Assembly: GCF_000956595.1 (NCBI RefSeq)
Contig: NZ_JYOO01000005.1
Location: 124,001 to 188,000 of the forward strand
Length of the DNA stretch: 64,000 bases
Origin: Priestia aryabhattai B8W22
GTDB lineage: Bacteria; Bacillota; Bacilli; Bacillales; Bacillaceae_H
Reading direction: 5' to 3'
A program made the translations under genes and the position numbers. A model generated the notes under the pieces. That model saw only the letters and a program-made list of their open reading frames with translations. It had not been told where the DNA came from and ran no database searches. This document shows, in pieces, positions 8,206 to 17,449 of the stretch (positions are counted from its first letter, which is position 1; each line of letters starts with the position of its first letter).

Positions 8206-8886
8206 TTAAAGATCCAATCCTTCTCCAGCTTTCAACACTTTTCCTTCAATACCGGATAAAGACTCAACAAATTGATGAGGATCTTGCTTAATGACAGGAA
8301 ATGTATTGTAGTGAATTGGCACAACAAGCTTTGCCTGCACCCATTCCGCTGCGATGGCCGCATCTTCAGGTCCCATTGTAAAGTTATCTCCAATTGGTAG
8401 AAACGCTAAGTCGGGCTTATGACGACCAATTAATTTCAAATCAGAAAATAAAGCCGTATCTCCAGCATGATAAATCGTCTTTCCTTCAATTGTTAAAAGC
8501 AAACCAGCCGGCATTCCTGTATAAATAATTTTCTCATTATTTTCTGTATAACTTGAACCGTGGAAAGCTTGTGTTAATTTCACCGTGCCAAAATCAAATG
8601 TATAGGCTCCGCCTATGCTCATTGGATGTACGTTTAAGCCTTGCCAGCTAAGATATGTAGCTAATTCTGCTACTGCCACAACAAGTGCACCGCTGCGCTT
8701 AGCAATTTCAACCGTGTCGCCTACATGATCATTATGGCCATGAGTCAGTAAAATCACATCTGCTTTTACCTCTTCAGCATTTAAATCTGTTAATTCATTT
8801 CCAGTGATAAACGGGTCAATTAAAATTGTTTTTCCTTTTGTTTCAATTTTAACAATAGAATGTCCATGATAAGAAACGTGCATCAT
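8206..8886 (-). CDS. ytkL: UPF0173 metal-dependent hydrolase YtkL
   Basis: A 226-residue metallo-beta-lactamase-fold hydrolase of the UPF0173 family. The metal-binding motif is [11 protein letters not shown] near residues 48-58. Further ligands are likely at AGDTALFSD and at the PIHYNTFP histidine. The substrate is unknown. The length equals B. subtilis YtkL (about 227). The start [10 protein letters not shown] follows AAAGGAGAG; either of the first two ATGs is possible. It lies downstream of ald on the same strand without a clear terminator, but an extended -10 (TGATATGAT) in the gap may give it its own promoter. Confidence 0.92.
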   Translation of the reverse strand: MMHVSYHGHSIVKIETKGKTILIDPFITGNELTDLNAEEVKADVILLTHGHNDHVGDTVEIAKRSGALVVAVAELATYLSWQGLNVHPMSIGGAYTFDFGTVKLTQAFHGSSYTENNEKIIYTGMPAGLLLTIEGKTIYHAGDTALFSDLKLIGRHKPDLAFLPIGDNFTMGPEDAAIAAEWVQAKLVVPIHYNTFPVIKQDPHQFVESLSGIEGKVLKAGEGLDL

Positions 8887-8996
8887 TTATTCTCTCCTTT
8901 TACACTAACCTTTTCTATATTCTACCCGTCTGTTTTGGTTACAAAACAAGTGAATACGCGGCTATCATATCACAAACTGCGTAAAAACATGCCTTA

Positions 8997-10118
8997 TTAT
9001 GCTTGCTCTAATAAAGTTGTTGCATCAGCGTAAGTTAGACCGTGCGCATCTGCCACAGCTGCGTAAGTGACAAACCCGTTTAGGGTGTTGATTCCTTGAA
9101 GAAGGGAAGGGTTTTTTAAGCACGCTTTTTTATATCCTTGACTTGCTATTTGCAGAGCATAGGGCACCGTTACGTTGGTCAGTGCTAAAGTCGACGTGCG
9201 GGGAACAGCTCCCGGCATATTAGCAACAGCATAATGCAAGACCTCATGCTTCGAATAAGTCGGGTTATCGTGAGTGGTAATGCGATCAGTTGTTTCAAAA
9301 ATCCCGCCTTGATCAATAGCAATATCAACCACAACTGACCCTTTTGACATCGTTTGAACCATTTCCTCGGTGACAAGCTTTGGCGCTTTAGCTCCGGGTA
9401 TGAGAACCGCTCCTATCACTAAATCTGACTCTTTTACGGATTGTGCAATATTGTAGTGATTTGACATTAATGTCGTCACTTCTTTACCAAATAAATCATC
9501 AAGCTGGCGAAGGCGATCGGCGTTTAAATCAATTATTGTGACATCAGCCCCTAATCCGACCGCAATTTTAGCAGCGTTGGTCCCTGCTACTCCTCCTCCA
9601 ATAATTGTTACTTTCCCCCTTTGCACGCCTGGAACTCCACTTAATAAAATCCCTTTGCCACCTTTTGTTTTTTCTAAAAATTGAGCTCCAATCTGAGAAG
9701 ACATTCTTCCTGCAACTTCGCTCATCGGCGTTAACAAAGGTAAGCTTTTGTTTGGAAGCTGTACAGTTTCATAAGCGATGCCTACCACCTTTTTATCAAT
9801 CAATGCTTTCGTTAATGCTTCTTCAGCGGCCAAATGTAAATACGTAAACAAAATAAGTCCTTCACGAAAATATCCGTATTCTTCTGAAATCGGTTCTTTT
9901 ACTTTCATAACCATTTCAGCATCCCATGCTTCTTTTGCCGTATTTACAATAGAAGCTCCTGCATTTGTGTAATCTTCATCATGAAATCCAGAGCCTTCTC
10001 CTGCCTGTGTTTCAATGTATACATCATGCCCACCGTTAACTAAAGCTGTAACACCAGCTGGAGTAATAGCCACGCGATTTTCATTGTTTTTTACTTCTTT
10101 CGGCACTCCAATTTTCAC
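8997..10118 (-). CDS. ald: Alanine dehydrogenase
   Basis: Catalyses NAD-dependent oxidative deamination of L-alanine to pyruvate and ammonia, used for growth on alanine and in sporulation. The N-terminal catalytic domain is present ([20 protein letters not shown], with the pyruvate-binding Arg/Lys region). The Rossmann NAD motif is [17 protein letters not shown] at about 169-185, and [16 protein letters not shown] is the family signature near 300. Length (373 residues) is typical. Its start codon appears to be GTG, after AAAGAGGG. The upstream leader carries a strong terminator with a competing helix, suggesting attenuation (see 10150-10235). Confidence 0.96.
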   Translation of the reverse strand: MKIGVPKEVKNNENRVAITPAGVTALVNGGHDVYIETQAGEGSGFHDEDYTNAGASIVNTAKEAWDAEMVMKVKEPISEEYGYFREGLILFTYLHLAAEEALTKALIDKKVVGIAYETVQLPNKSLPLLTPMSEVAGRMSSQIGAQFLEKTKGGKGILLSGVPGVQRGKVTIIGGGVAGTNAAKIAVGLGADVTIIDLNADRLRQLDDLFGKEVTTLMSNHYNIAQSVKESDLVIGAVLIPGAKAPKLVTEEMVQTMSKGSVVVDIAIDQGGIFETTDRITTHDNPTYSKHEVLHYAVANMPGAVPRTSTLALTNVTVPYALQIASQGYKKACLKNPSLLQGINTLNGFVTYAAVADAHGLTYADATTLLEQA

Positions 10119-10149
10119 CTTTATCCCTCTTTTCTTATATCAGTGATTC

Positions 10150-10235
10150 ACTGAAAAAAGAACGCCATACCAAATCCTTTAGAAAACCGGATTTACTATG
10201 ACGTTACCTTTCGATAGAGCTCAGCATAATCCTGC
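10150..10235 (-). promoter_or_regulatory. Structured leader upstream of ald (candidate attenuator)
   Basis: On the minus strand a 17-base imperfect stem (10205-10189 with 10177-10161) is followed by CTTTTTT, a good intrinsic terminator ending about 35 bases before the ald start. Upstream, GGATTATG (10232-10225) can pair instead with CATAGTAAATCC (10200-10189), which is the 5' arm of the terminator. Between them TATC-GAAA-GGTA (10216-10205) forms a GNRA-capped mini-stem. This is the usual layout of a riboswitch or attenuator. I do not recognise a known class. The simpler alternative is a plain terminator for the 55-residue gene upstream. Confidence 0.5.
10153..10205 (-). terminator. Intrinsic terminator between the small acidic gene and ald
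   Basis: A 17-base stem with a G-U pair and a small internal mismatch, an 11-base loop, then C and six Ts on the minus strand. Confidence 0.75.
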
Positions 10236-10268
10236 TTTTCTTAGACTATATACAGTATATGCATGTAG

Positions 10269-10436
10269 TTATTCATATAGTTCGCTATCACTCTGTGCTT
10301 CTGGATTTTCGACTATAGAAGCCATAGCATCGCCAATGACGCCGCTTGAATAAGAATCCATTAGCTGTCTTGATGTCTCTTTTTCTCCTTCAAAATCATA
10401 TTCATATACATGCTGCGGATGTTTTTTGTCTTTCAT
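10269..10436 (-). CDS. Small acidic protein, 55 residues, unknown
   Basis: A complete short frame on the minus strand with a good ribosome site (AAAAAGGAGAAGTGAC before ATATG). The peptide starts MKDKKHPQHVYEYDFEGEKE and ends NPEAQSDSELYE. It is hydrophilic, with a basic first ten residues and an acidic remainder. There is no membrane segment, signal or recognised motif. It lies just upstream of the ald leader on the same strand and is read by the same potential transcript. Codon use looks like its neighbours. I do not recognise the family. Confidence 0.65.
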   Translation of the reverse strand: MKDKKHPQHVYEYDFEGEKETSRQLMDSYSSGVIGDAMASIVENPEAQSDSELYE

Positions 10437-10557
10437 ATGTCACTTCTCCTTTTTCACTCTATTTTCTTTACGAATGTGAACTTTACTTCATAATCCCTTA
10501 CATGATCTTTTCTATTTTCTTCTTAAATGCTCTAGTTATACCATTTATCTCACATCA

Positions 10558-10590
10558 AAAAACGCCCGCAGATTTTTCTGCGGGCGTTTT
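10558..10590 (-). terminator. argGH terminator
   Basis: An AACGCCCGCAGA/TCTGCGGGCGTT perfect stem with T-runs, ten bases after the argH stop. Confidence 0.9.
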
Positions 10591-10599
10591 GATAATTTT

Positions 10600-11988
10600 T
10601 TATATCGATGTTTTTTCATGCAATTCATCTTTAGCTAGCTGAATTGCTTTTTTTACTTGTTCAAACCCTGTTCCTCCCGCGCTATTGCGGCGATTAACAG
10701 CTGTTTTTGGACTCAATACATGGTAGATGTCTTCCTCGAATAAATCTGACGCTTCTTTATATTGCTCAAGCGGCAAATCCATTAGGTAGATATTTTTCTG
10801 AATACAAACGAGAACTAGTTTCCCAACCACTTCATGTGCTTCACGAAACGGCATACCTTTTGAAGCAAGATAGTCAGCTAACTCCGTTGCATTTGAAAAA
10901 TCTTGTTTCGTAGCTTTTTCCATCACATTTGTTTTTACTGTCATTGTTTCGATCATGCCAGCAAAAATGGTCAAACATCCTTCAATCGTTGTAACCGTAT
11001 CGAACATGCCTTCTTTATCTTCTTGCAGGTCTTTGTTGTATGTTAAAGGCGTGCCTTTTAATACAGTCAATAAGCTAAATAAATGACCATATACTCGTCC
11101 TGTTTTACCACGAATTAACTCCGCCATATCAGGATTTTTCTTTTGAGGCATAATACTGCTGCCTGTTGCGTACGTATCATCCATTTCAATAAATTGAAAC
11201 TCTTGACTAGACCATAAAATTAACTCTTCACAAAAACGAGATAAATGCATCATTAAAATAGAACTGTTGCTTAAAAACTCTAAAATAAAGTCACGGTCGC
11301 TGACAGCATCCATACTGTTTTGATAAATCCCATTAAAGCCTAGAAGCTCCGCGCTGTAATGACGATCAATTGGAAATGTCGTACCAGCTAAAGCTCCTGC
11401 CCCTAAAGGAGATAAATCAATACGCTTTAGTGATTCCGCATAACGCTCTGCATCACGCTTAAACATTGAAACATAAGCCATTAAATGATGAGCAAAAGAA
11501 ACCGGCTGCGCGCGCTGTAAATGTGTGTAGCCTGGAAAAATAGTTTCGACATGCTGATCTGCTTTTGTAAGCAGCACATCTTCTAGATTTTCGATCAGTC
11601 CTACAATTTGCTGAACATGCTTTTTTAAATATAAGTGCATATCTGTAGCAACTTGATCATTACGGCTTCGACCCGTATGAAGCTTTCCTCCAACCGGACC
11701 AATTTCATCAATTAATAGCTTTTCTAAATTCAAATGAATATCTTCATATTGAGCAGAAAATGTTAATTCTTTCTTCTTAGCTTTTTCAAGCAGTGTTTGA
11801 AGGCCTTTTTTAATTTGTGACGCTTCATCTCCAGAAAGAATGTTGCATTTCTCAAGCATTGTTACATGTGCTAAACTGCCTTCAATATCTTCTTCTACAA
11901 GATGCTGATCAAATGAAATTGACGCACCGAACTCGTCAATCCATTGTTCAGGGCGTTTCGTAAAACGCCCTCCCCAAAGTTTGGTCAT
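10600..11988 (-). CDS. argH: Argininosuccinate lyase
   Basis: Last step of arginine synthesis: argininosuccinate to arginine and fumarate. The protein has 462 residues and begins [16 protein letters not shown]. The family signature [12 protein letters not shown], carrying the catalytic serine loop, is near residue 280, and [11 protein letters not shown] and [15 protein letters not shown] are also diagnostic. I set the start at 11988, where ATG overlaps the argG stop (GTATGAC), with GAAGGTGA upstream. A longer frame reading back into argG has no support. It forms a translationally coupled operon with argG, ended by the terminator at 10558. Confidence 0.97.
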   Translation of the reverse strand: MTKLWGGRFTKRPEQWIDEFGASISFDQHLVEEDIEGSLAHVTMLEKCNILSGDEASQIKKGLQTLLEKAKKKELTFSAQYEDIHLNLEKLLIDEIGPVGGKLHTGRSRNDQVATDMHLYLKKHVQQIVGLIENLEDVLLTKADQHVETIFPGYTHLQRAQPVSFAHHLMAYVSMFKRDAERYAESLKRIDLSPLGAGALAGTTFPIDRHYSAELLGFNGIYQNSMDAVSDRDFILEFLSNSSILMMHLSRFCEELILWSSQEFQFIEMDDTYATGSSIMPQKKNPDMAELIRGKTGRVYGHLFSLLTVLKGTPLTYNKDLQEDKEGMFDTVTTIEGCLTIFAGMIETMTVKTNVMEKATKQDFSNATELADYLASKGMPFREAHEVVGKLVLVCIQKNIYLMDLPLEQYKEASDLFEEDIYHVLSPKTAVNRRNSAGGTGFEQVKKAIQLAKDELHEKTSI

Positions 11989-13196
11989 ACCGTTGTCACC
12001 TTCTTTTGATTTACCATGCTGCTCACTTGTGTTGGAAGACCCCATAATGAGATAAAACCAACTGCTGCATTGTGATCAAATTCATCTTCTTTTGTATATG
12101 TTGCAAGTTTTTCATTGTATAAAGAATTAGGAGATTTACGTCCCTCTACGATAGCATGCCCTTTAAACAGTTTTACTCTCACTGTTCCGTTCACATATTG
12201 CTGCGTGTCTTTTAAGAATGCCAGCAGTGAATTTGTTAATGGAGAGAACCATAAACCTTCGTAGATAACTTCTGTTAATTTTTTCTCAATGACTGGTTTG
12301 AAGTGCGCTACTTCTTTCACTAATGTTAAATCTTCAAGCTCTTTGTGCGCTTTAATTAATGTCATAGCAGCTGGACACTCATATACTTCACGTGATTTGA
12401 TTCCCACAAGACGATTTTCTACATGATCAATACGTCCCACTCCGTGCTTACCTGCAATTTCATTCAATTCTAGAATTAACTGAGCTAGCGTGTAAGATTG
12501 GCCATTTAATGCTACTGGAACACCTTCAACGAATTCAATTTCTACTACATCGGCTGTGTCCGGAGTGTTTTCAAGAGAAGCCGTTAGGTCATATGCTTCT
12601 TCAGGTGGAGCTGCCCAAGGATCTTCAAGCACGCCGCACTCGTTACTTCTTCCCCATAAGTTTTGGTCAATTGAAAATGGGCTGTCTAAGTTAATTGGAA
12701 TTGGAATATTCTTTTCTTTTGCATACTCGATTTCTTCTTCACGAGACCATTTCCAGTCACGAACAGGAGCTAAAACCTCTAAGTGTGGATTTAATGCTTT
12801 AATTGATACTTCGAAACGCACTTGGTCATTTCCTTTTCCCGTACATCCATGTGCGACAGCTACTGCATTTTCTTGTTCTGCTACTTCTACAAGCTTTTTA
12901 GCGATTAGCGGTCTAGATAGTGCAGATACTAATGGATATTTCCCTTCATATAATGTGTGGGCTTGAAGTGCTGCTAATGCAAATGTATTAGCATATTCTT
13001 CTTTTGCATCAATCACATATGATGATACCGCTCCAACTGTTAATGCTTTTTCTTTAACGAATTTTAAATCTTTTCCTTCGCCTACGTCTAAACAGCACGC
13101 TACCACATCGTACCCTTTTTCTTGAAGCCACTTAATTGCAACTGATGTATCTAAACCTCCGGAATATGCTAAAACAACTTTTGGATTACTCATCAT
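11985..13196 (-). CDS. argG: Argininosuccinate synthase
   Basis: ATP-dependent joining of citrulline and aspartate. The N-type PP-loop [15 protein letters not shown] lies at about 9-23. [14 protein letters not shown] (about 115-128) and [23 protein letters not shown]-type substrate residues follow. The 403-residue length is normal for the family. It starts at ATG 13196 or the adjacent ATG at 13193; GGAGG is nearer the ideal distance for the second. It is the first gene of argGH. A SigA-type promoter and an arginine-repressor-type box lie upstream, so ArgR/AhrC control by arginine is expected. Confidence 0.97.
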   Translation of the reverse strand: MMSNPKVVLAYSGGLDTSVAIKWLQEKGYDVVACCLDVGEGKDLKFVKEKALTVGAVSSYVIDAKEEYANTFALAALQAHTLYEGKYPLVSALSRPLIAKKLVEVAEQENAVAVAHGCTGKGNDQVRFEVSIKALNPHLEVLAPVRDWKWSREEEIEYAKEKNIPIPINLDSPFSIDQNLWGRSNECGVLEDPWAAPPEEAYDLTASLENTPDTADVVEIEFVEGVPVALNGQSYTLAQLILELNEIAGKHGVGRIDHVENRLVGIKSREVYECPAAMTLIKAHKELEDLTLVKEVAHFKPVIEKKLTEVIYEGLWFSPLTNSLLAFLKDTQQYVNGTVRVKLFKGHAIVEGRKSPNSLYNEKLATYTKEDEFDHNAAVGFISLWGLPTQVSSMVNQKKVTTV

Positions 13197-13237
13197 CTAT
13201 TCCTCCTACAAATTATATATATATTAATACAACCGTT

Positions 13238-13255
13238 TTAATTTTTATTCATTTA
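13238..13255 (-). promoter_or_regulatory. ARG box (AhrC/ArgR operator) before argG
   Basis: The minus strand reads TAAATGAATAAAAATTAA, close to the ARG-box consensus of B. subtilis AhrC (ATGAATAAAAATTCA type). It sits just downstream of the predicted -10, where repressor would block initiation. Weaker half-sites of the TGAAT/ATTCA type follow at about 13322 and 13378. Confidence 0.6.
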
Positions 13256-13265
13256 ATCTACTATT

Positions 13266-13294
13266 ACTTTAACAACTTTTTAATCTATTTTCAA
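13266..13294 (-). promoter_or_regulatory. SigA-type promoter of argGH
   Basis: TTGAAA (13294-13289) and TAAAGT (13271-13266) are separated by 17 bases. A TG one base before the -10 makes it an extended element. It is about 70 bases before argG. Confidence 0.55.
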
Positions 13295-13507
13295 TAGTTA
13301 TTCAAAAAAAAGTATATAAATTCACGTTTTTTTTAATTTAATAGGATAAAAGCTCTTAAAATACTTTAAAAATAGACGTGAATGAATATTCCTGTCTTAA
13401 ACGCCGTGTATATTTATATGCATAAATCAAGTATAAATGATTTATTTTTCACTTACGGTAGATCTGGCTTTTGTCATTGTATAAAATGGAAGGAAAGAGG
13501 TGAAAAA

Positions 13508-13822
13508 ATGGAGCGCTTTTTTACTTATGACAACAGACTCGGTATAAAAATTCCTGCTCTCGAAAGAGAATGGACATTCTATTCTGAAAAAGTTCAGCAG
13601 GATATCCTCCTAACATGGGAATCCATTCGGGGGCAGATTCCAGACAAAATTCAATCTGTAGAAAAGAGGATTAATCAAAAACAAGCGGCGTTAGAAGATG
13701 AGACTAATTTTATCCGCTCCTGTGAATTAAATAGCGAGATAGGAGAACTTGCTTCTATTATTAATGATTTGTGGATTTGGTATCGAACAAATGAGGAAAT
13801 ATCAAAAAAAGTTCACGGATAG
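13508..13822 (+). CDS. Small coiled-coil protein, unknown
   Basis: A 104-residue soluble protein beginning MERFFTYDNRLGIKIPALER. The middle (about residues 45-75, IQSVEKRINQKQAALEDETN) has a heptad-like charged pattern suggesting a coiled coil, and the end is IWYRTNEEISKKVHG. The start is the ATG at 13508, directly after AGAGGTGA. The frame extends upstream but without a ribosome site. It is divergent from argG and convergent with an EcsC-like gene across a bidirectional terminator. I do not recognise the family. Confidence 0.75.
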   Translation: MERFFTYDNRLGIKIPALEREWTFYSEKVQQDILLTWESIRGQIPDKIQSVEKRINQKQAALEDETNFIRSCELNSEIGELASIINDLWIWYRTNEEISKKVHG

Positions 13823-13825
13823 ACA

Positions 13826-13869
13826 AAAAAAACGAGTCTCATGAAAAATTAATGAGACTCGTTTTTTTT
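13826..13869. terminator. Bidirectional terminator
   Basis: AACGAGTCTCAT/ATGAGACTCGTT, a 12-base perfect stem with an A/T-rich loop and poly-A/poly-T flanks, lies between two convergent genes. It overlaps the end of the EcsC-like frame. Confidence 0.9.
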
Positions 13870-14694
13870 ATCCAGTAAATAGCGGTATTGGTAAAAGCGC
13901 TTCGCATAATCTGTCACTTGTTTGGCCATTCGATAATTCATCCCTCCGCCAACCATCATACTCACAATTGGCAAACGATTATAAACTTTTCGCTTCGCAG
14001 CAAATATAGCTAGCGTTTTTCCAATTTGCACAACGATTTTTTGCAGCCACGTCTTATCTACAATTTGATCAACACCTTCATAAAAATACGGGTCAAATTC
14101 TTGGCTTAGCTCACTCTTTAATTGATGCCACCCCTCAGCCTGAAGATGTCTAGGTAACGTTGCGGCATGAAAAACTTTTAGCGTTAGCATAAGCTCTGAA
14201 GGAGTCTGGATATGATAGCCGTAGCTCATTGCTGCCTGTTGCACTGCTTGAATATTCATGCATAAAACAGCGGGTATATCAATACCGACTAGCAGCGATT
14301 GGCCGGTTCCTGAAAGTGCTCCTTGACTCAGCGCATACAACCGAAGCTTGGCCATTTGCTGTTCGCATATATAAGAAAGCTGATCTACTTGAAGGGAATT
14401 CAATTCTGACAGATCTGTGATATCTTCTTTGAATACACGGGCCGTTTCAATAATTCGTTTTGTCGCTTGAGTTTGCATTTCCGTACCTTGAATTAATGCA
14501 GTTAACTGAAAGAGTCCCTCATCAATTTTATGTAAATAGGTCTCACGAACAGAAGCTGGAATTAAGTTAAGCCCTTTTTCTAACCACTCTTCGTACAATA
14601 ACTCCATCTCAGTTGCTTCTACGCTCTGTAAGCTCTCTTCCCATTTATAGATTTCTTCTAAAAGCTGTTCTTCGCGATTCGTTAGTATCATCAT
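13849..14694 (-). CDS. EcsC family protein
   Basis: A 281-residue protein of the EcsC family, named after the third gene of the B. subtilis ABC-transporter locus ecsABC; the molecular role is not established. Family features are the central PAVLCMNIQAVQQAAMSYGY region and a Gly/Met-rich C-terminal amphipathic segment (LPIVSMMVGGGMNYRMAKQVTDY) before YAKRFYQYRYLLDKK. It lacks an adjacent transporter, so a link to ecsAB is only by family. The ATG-ATG start follows AAAGGGTGA, and the second ATG has the better spacing. A terminator at 14831 lies downstream of ackA's neighbour region, so the gene is monocistronic. Confidence 0.82.
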   Translation of the reverse strand: MMILTNREEQLLEEIYKWEESLQSVEATEMELLYEEWLEKGLNLIPASVRETYLHKIDEGLFQLTALIQGTEMQTQATKRIIETARVFKEDITDLSELNSLQVDQLSYICEQQMAKLRLYALSQGALSGTGQSLLVGIDIPAVLCMNIQAVQQAAMSYGYHIQTPSELMLTLKVFHAATLPRHLQAEGWHQLKSELSQEFDPYFYEGVDQIVDKTWLQKIVVQIGKTLAIFAAKRKVYNRLPIVSMMVGGGMNYRMAKQVTDYAKRFYQYRYLLDKKNESH

Positions 14695-14830
14695 GTCACC
14701 CTTTCAAGAAATAAGTAGTTTTATTTTTATTATAACAAATAATGCATCCGTTACATTTTGCTTCCTATATTATTTCTTTCTTCTATACGTTGTAAACCTT
14801 CTTTCAATCGTCAGCTACTTACGCTATATA

Positions 14831-14865
14831 AAAAAGCTGATTTCCTAACAAGGAAATCAGCTTTT
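14831..14865 (-). terminator. ackA terminator
   Basis: AAAAGCTGATTTCCT/AGGAAATCAGCTTTT, a 15-base stem with an AACA loop, about 60 bases after the ackA stop. Confidence 0.85.
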
Positions 14866-14922
14866 CGTTAGTTTGCCTGACAATTTATGAGAATTCATGC
14901 ATTGAAGAGGCACTTTATGAAC

Positions 14923-16113
14923 TTAAATATTCGCTAAACGAGTAACGTCACGTGCAATCATAACTTCTTCGTCTGTCGGAATAACCATAACTTTAACTGG
15001 AGAATGAGGGTAGCTAATAAATGCTTCTTCTCCTTGTACACTATTTAAAGCTGGATCCCAATAAACGCCCATGAACTCTAACCCGCGAAGAACGCGAGCA
15101 CGTACAACATCACTGTTTTCTCCAATACCTGCTGTGAAGATGATTGCATCTACACCAGACATACGAGCAGCATAAGAACCGATATATTTATGAATACGGC
15201 TAGCAAATACTTCAAGTGCTGTTTCAGCGCGTTCATTGCCTTCAGCGCTTGCTTTGATTAGATCGCGTAGGTCACTAGAAATACCAGATACACCTAAAAG
15301 ACCACTTTCTTTATTTAATACATTTAATACTTCGTCAGCAGTTTTTCCTGTTTTCTCCATAATAAATGGAATTAATGCAGGATCAATGTTACCTGAACGA
15401 GTTCCCATTGCTACACCAGCTAATGGTGTGAAGCCCATTGATGTATCAATTGACTTTCCGCCTTCAATTGCAGCAATACTTGCACCGTTACCTAAGTGAC
15501 AAGAAATTAAGCGTAATTGTTCAATTGGGCGTCCAAGAAGCTCAGCTGCACGCTCAGAAACATATTTATGAGATGTGCCGTGGAAACCGTATTTACGAAC
15601 GCCATACTTTTCATAGTACTCGTACGGTAAGCTGTACAAGAATGATTTTTCTGGCATTGTTTGATGGAATGCTGTATCGAAGACTGCTACAGCTGGAACA
15701 TTTGGCAGAATATCTTGGAACGCTTTAATTCCCACAATGTTTGCTGGGTTGTGAAGCGGTGCTAAATCAGATAAAGCTTCAATTTCCGCTAGTGTTTCAT
15801 CTGTGATTAAAACAGAGTCAGCAAACTTCTCTCCGCCGTGTACTACACGGTGACCTACACCAGTGATTTCATCGTATGATTGAATGATGTTTTGAGAAAG
15901 TAACTTTTCAACTAAAATTTTAACTGCAACAGCATGGTCAGGGATTTCTGTAATATCCGTTTGTTTTTCACCATTTACCGAGATCGTGAAAACAGCGTTA
16001 TCTAAACCAATTCGTTCTACTAAACCTTTTGTTAATACCGTCTCACTTGGCATTTCAAATAATTGAAACTTAAGTGAAGAACTGCCGGCGTTGATTGCCA
16101 TGATTTTTGACAT
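14923..16113 (-). CDS. ackA: Acetate kinase
   Basis: Converts acetyl phosphate and ADP to acetate and ATP in overflow metabolism. The 396-residue length is typical. ASKHA-fold motifs are present: [16 protein letters not shown] (5-20), [12 protein letters not shown] near 145, [22 protein letters not shown] near 207-228 and [13 protein letters not shown] near 325. The ATG follows AAGAAGGAGC. A SigA-type promoter with a cre site just above the -35 lies upstream, the activating arrangement known for B. subtilis ackA, and ccpA is in this same window. ytxK lies upstream on the same strand, separated by 196 bases. Confidence 0.97.
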   Translation of the reverse strand: MSKIMAINAGSSSLKFQLFEMPSETVLTKGLVERIGLDNAVFTISVNGEKQTDITEIPDHAVAVKILVEKLLSQNIIQSYDEITGVGHRVVHGGEKFADSVLITDETLAEIEALSDLAPLHNPANIVGIKAFQDILPNVPAVAVFDTAFHQTMPEKSFLYSLPYEYYEKYGVRKYGFHGTSHKYVSERAAELLGRPIEQLRLISCHLGNGASIAAIEGGKSIDTSMGFTPLAGVAMGTRSGNIDPALIPFIMEKTGKTADEVLNVLNKESGLLGVSGISSDLRDLIKASAEGNERAETALEVFASRIHKYIGSYAARMSGVDAIIFTAGIGENSDVVRARVLRGLEFMGVYWDPALNSVQGEEAFISYPHSPVKVMVIPTDEEVMIARDVTRLANI

Positions 16114-16225
16114 AAAAAAACAGCTCCTTCTTTATTATACGTGCATCATAAACATAACGAACAGAACATAAAAGTGTAATCTCTACAATATTCTATGCAT
16201 TTCGACACGATTTCTATCCTTATTC

Positions 16226-16254
16226 ATTTAATCATTCACGACAATAGATTTCAA
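16226..16254 (-). promoter_or_regulatory. Predicted ackA promoter
   Basis: TTGAAA (16254-16249), a 17-base spacer and TTAAAT (16231-16226). The predicted start is near 16219, giving a leader of about 105 bases. Confidence 0.5.
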
Positions 16255-16267
16255 GAGCTATACACCA

Positions 16268-16281
16268 TGAAAACGCTACCG
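16268..16281. promoter_or_regulatory. cre site upstream of ackA
   Basis: TGAAAACGCTACCG matches 12 of 14 positions of the CcpA consensus TGWAANCGNTNWCA. Its centre is about 55 bases before the predicted start, above the -35, where CcpA activates ackA in B. subtilis. Confidence 0.6.
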
Positions 16282-16309
16282 AAAAATATTCATTATTTTC
16301 GAAAAAGAC

Positions 16310-17302
16310 TTACTTTTTATTAACGCGGAACCATTGGTCCATTTGAGCCATAATATCACTCATTGCTTCTCGATTACTGAACTTCGGCAAATTCACAAGT
16401 AGCGCTTGATCAGGCACTATTACCCCTTCTCCCTGCTTTTGAAGAATGATAATACTCTTAGCAGCCTGCTCTTGTTTGAACATTGAAAGCGGCAGCTGAA
16501 CGATTCCTTGAACGATTGCCTCCTCTTTTAGCAGCGGCTGTAATAAATGCGACTGTTCAGATTCGAACAAGTTATTTGGAATAAGAGCAATTACGTATCC
16601 TCCGTCTTTTACATGGCGCAAGCTTTGTTCAATGAATAAGTGATGAGCATAGGTATGACCTTCTTCAGCTCTTACTTTATACTCTTTTGCCCCTTCATCG
16701 TTTGGATAATAACCAACCGGCAGGTCACAGACAACTAAATCAACAGGATCAATAAAAAGCGGCTGTAAGCTGTCTTGATTAAATAATTGAACGCCGTGCT
16801 TCTGTAAGTTTGCATTTACATATGTCAATTGAAGTAATAAATCATCCACATCTACACCGTATACATGTTCAATTGACGCAGCGTGTGTATTTAAAATTGT
16901 TGTTAATAAGTTTCCAGCTCCTACTGCTGGATCTAAAAGCGTATATTTATCTTTTCCTGCCATGAATTTTCCAACTAAATAGCTGACAAATAGTCCTACA
17001 GCATCAGGCGTCATTTGGTGGTTAGGCTGAACTGCTTCTTTCATCCCTTTTAAAATAGCTAGCTGATATGCTTTTCGAATCGTTTCTTTCTCAAAATGAT
17101 CAAGTGTGATTGAATCGTATTCTTTTTTTAAACGTTTTTTGGTTACCTCATCTAGCTCTTCTTGCAAAATAGTTCCTTGAAACAAGTTTTCTCCCGTTTC
17201 AGCTACTGCTTCTAAATATACGCAGTTTAGTTCTTTTCTTAAAATAATAGCTGTTTGATCAATTACACCAAATAGCTTTTCCATACTAGCTAATTGACTC
17301 AT
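16310..17302 (-). CDS. ytxK: Class I SAM-dependent methyltransferase YtxK
   Basis: A 330-residue N6-adenine-type methyltransferase-like protein. The SAM-binding motif LLDPAVGAGNLLTTIL lies near 135-150, and the catalytic-type motif LVVCDLPVGYYP takes the place of the usual NPPY. That resembles type I restriction M subunits, but there is no S or R subunit nearby, so it is probably a housekeeping enzyme of unknown target. It matches B. subtilis YtxK (329 residues) in length and in position next to ackA. The start MSQLASMEKLF at 17302 follows AGGAGG at the correct spacing. The frame can be read 22 codons further upstream without support. Confidence 0.88.
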   Translation of the reverse strand: MSQLASMEKLFGVIDQTAIILRKELNCVYLEAVAETGENLFQGTILQEELDEVTKKRLKKEYDSITLDHFEKETIRKAYQLAILKGMKEAVQPNHQMTPDAVGLFVSYLVGKFMAGKDKYTLLDPAVGAGNLLTTILNTHAASIEHVYGVDVDDLLLQLTYVNANLQKHGVQLFNQDSLQPLFIDPVDLVVCDLPVGYYPNDEGAKEYKVRAEEGHTYAHHLFIEQSLRHVKDGGYVIALIPNNLFESEQSHLLQPLLKEEAIVQGIVQLPLSMFKQEQAAKSIIILQKQGEGVIVPDQALLVNLPKFSNREAMSDIMAQMDQWFRVNKK

Positions 17303-17398
17303 ATTCTGCCTCCTGTGTGATGAAATAATATCTATATAAATGAGTAAACGTCCTATTTGGAACATCATATTTTATCATAAAAGCTTCTTAAAACACAA

Positions 17399-17429
17399 AG
17401 AAGGCGAAAAACATTGTTTTCCGCCTTCT
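17399..17429 (-). terminator. tpx terminator
   Basis: A GAAGGCG(G)AAAAC hairpin with its complement, followed on the minus strand by CTTTGTGTTTT, 20 bases after the tpx stop. Confidence 0.7.
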
Positions 17430-17449
17430 GCCGAACCTCATGGACAATC

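Noticed and set aside
7938-8291. Plus-strand frame of about 117 codons across the repeat region
   Set aside because: It lies over the GC-rich repeat, a terminator hairpin and the 3' end of ytkL. It has no ribosome site, and the peptide follows repeat sequence.
10346-10642. Plus-strand frame of 98 codons opposite the small acidic gene
   Set aside because: It is antisense to a better-supported gene and crosses the argH terminator and argH end; no ribosome site.
12556-12966. 136-codon frame opposite argG
   Set aside because: It is the antisense of a conserved enzyme, with no independent support.
16310-17302. ytxK as part of a restriction-modification or defence system
   Set aside because: No specificity or restriction subunit is nearby; length and neighbours match the housekeeping YtxK next to ackA.
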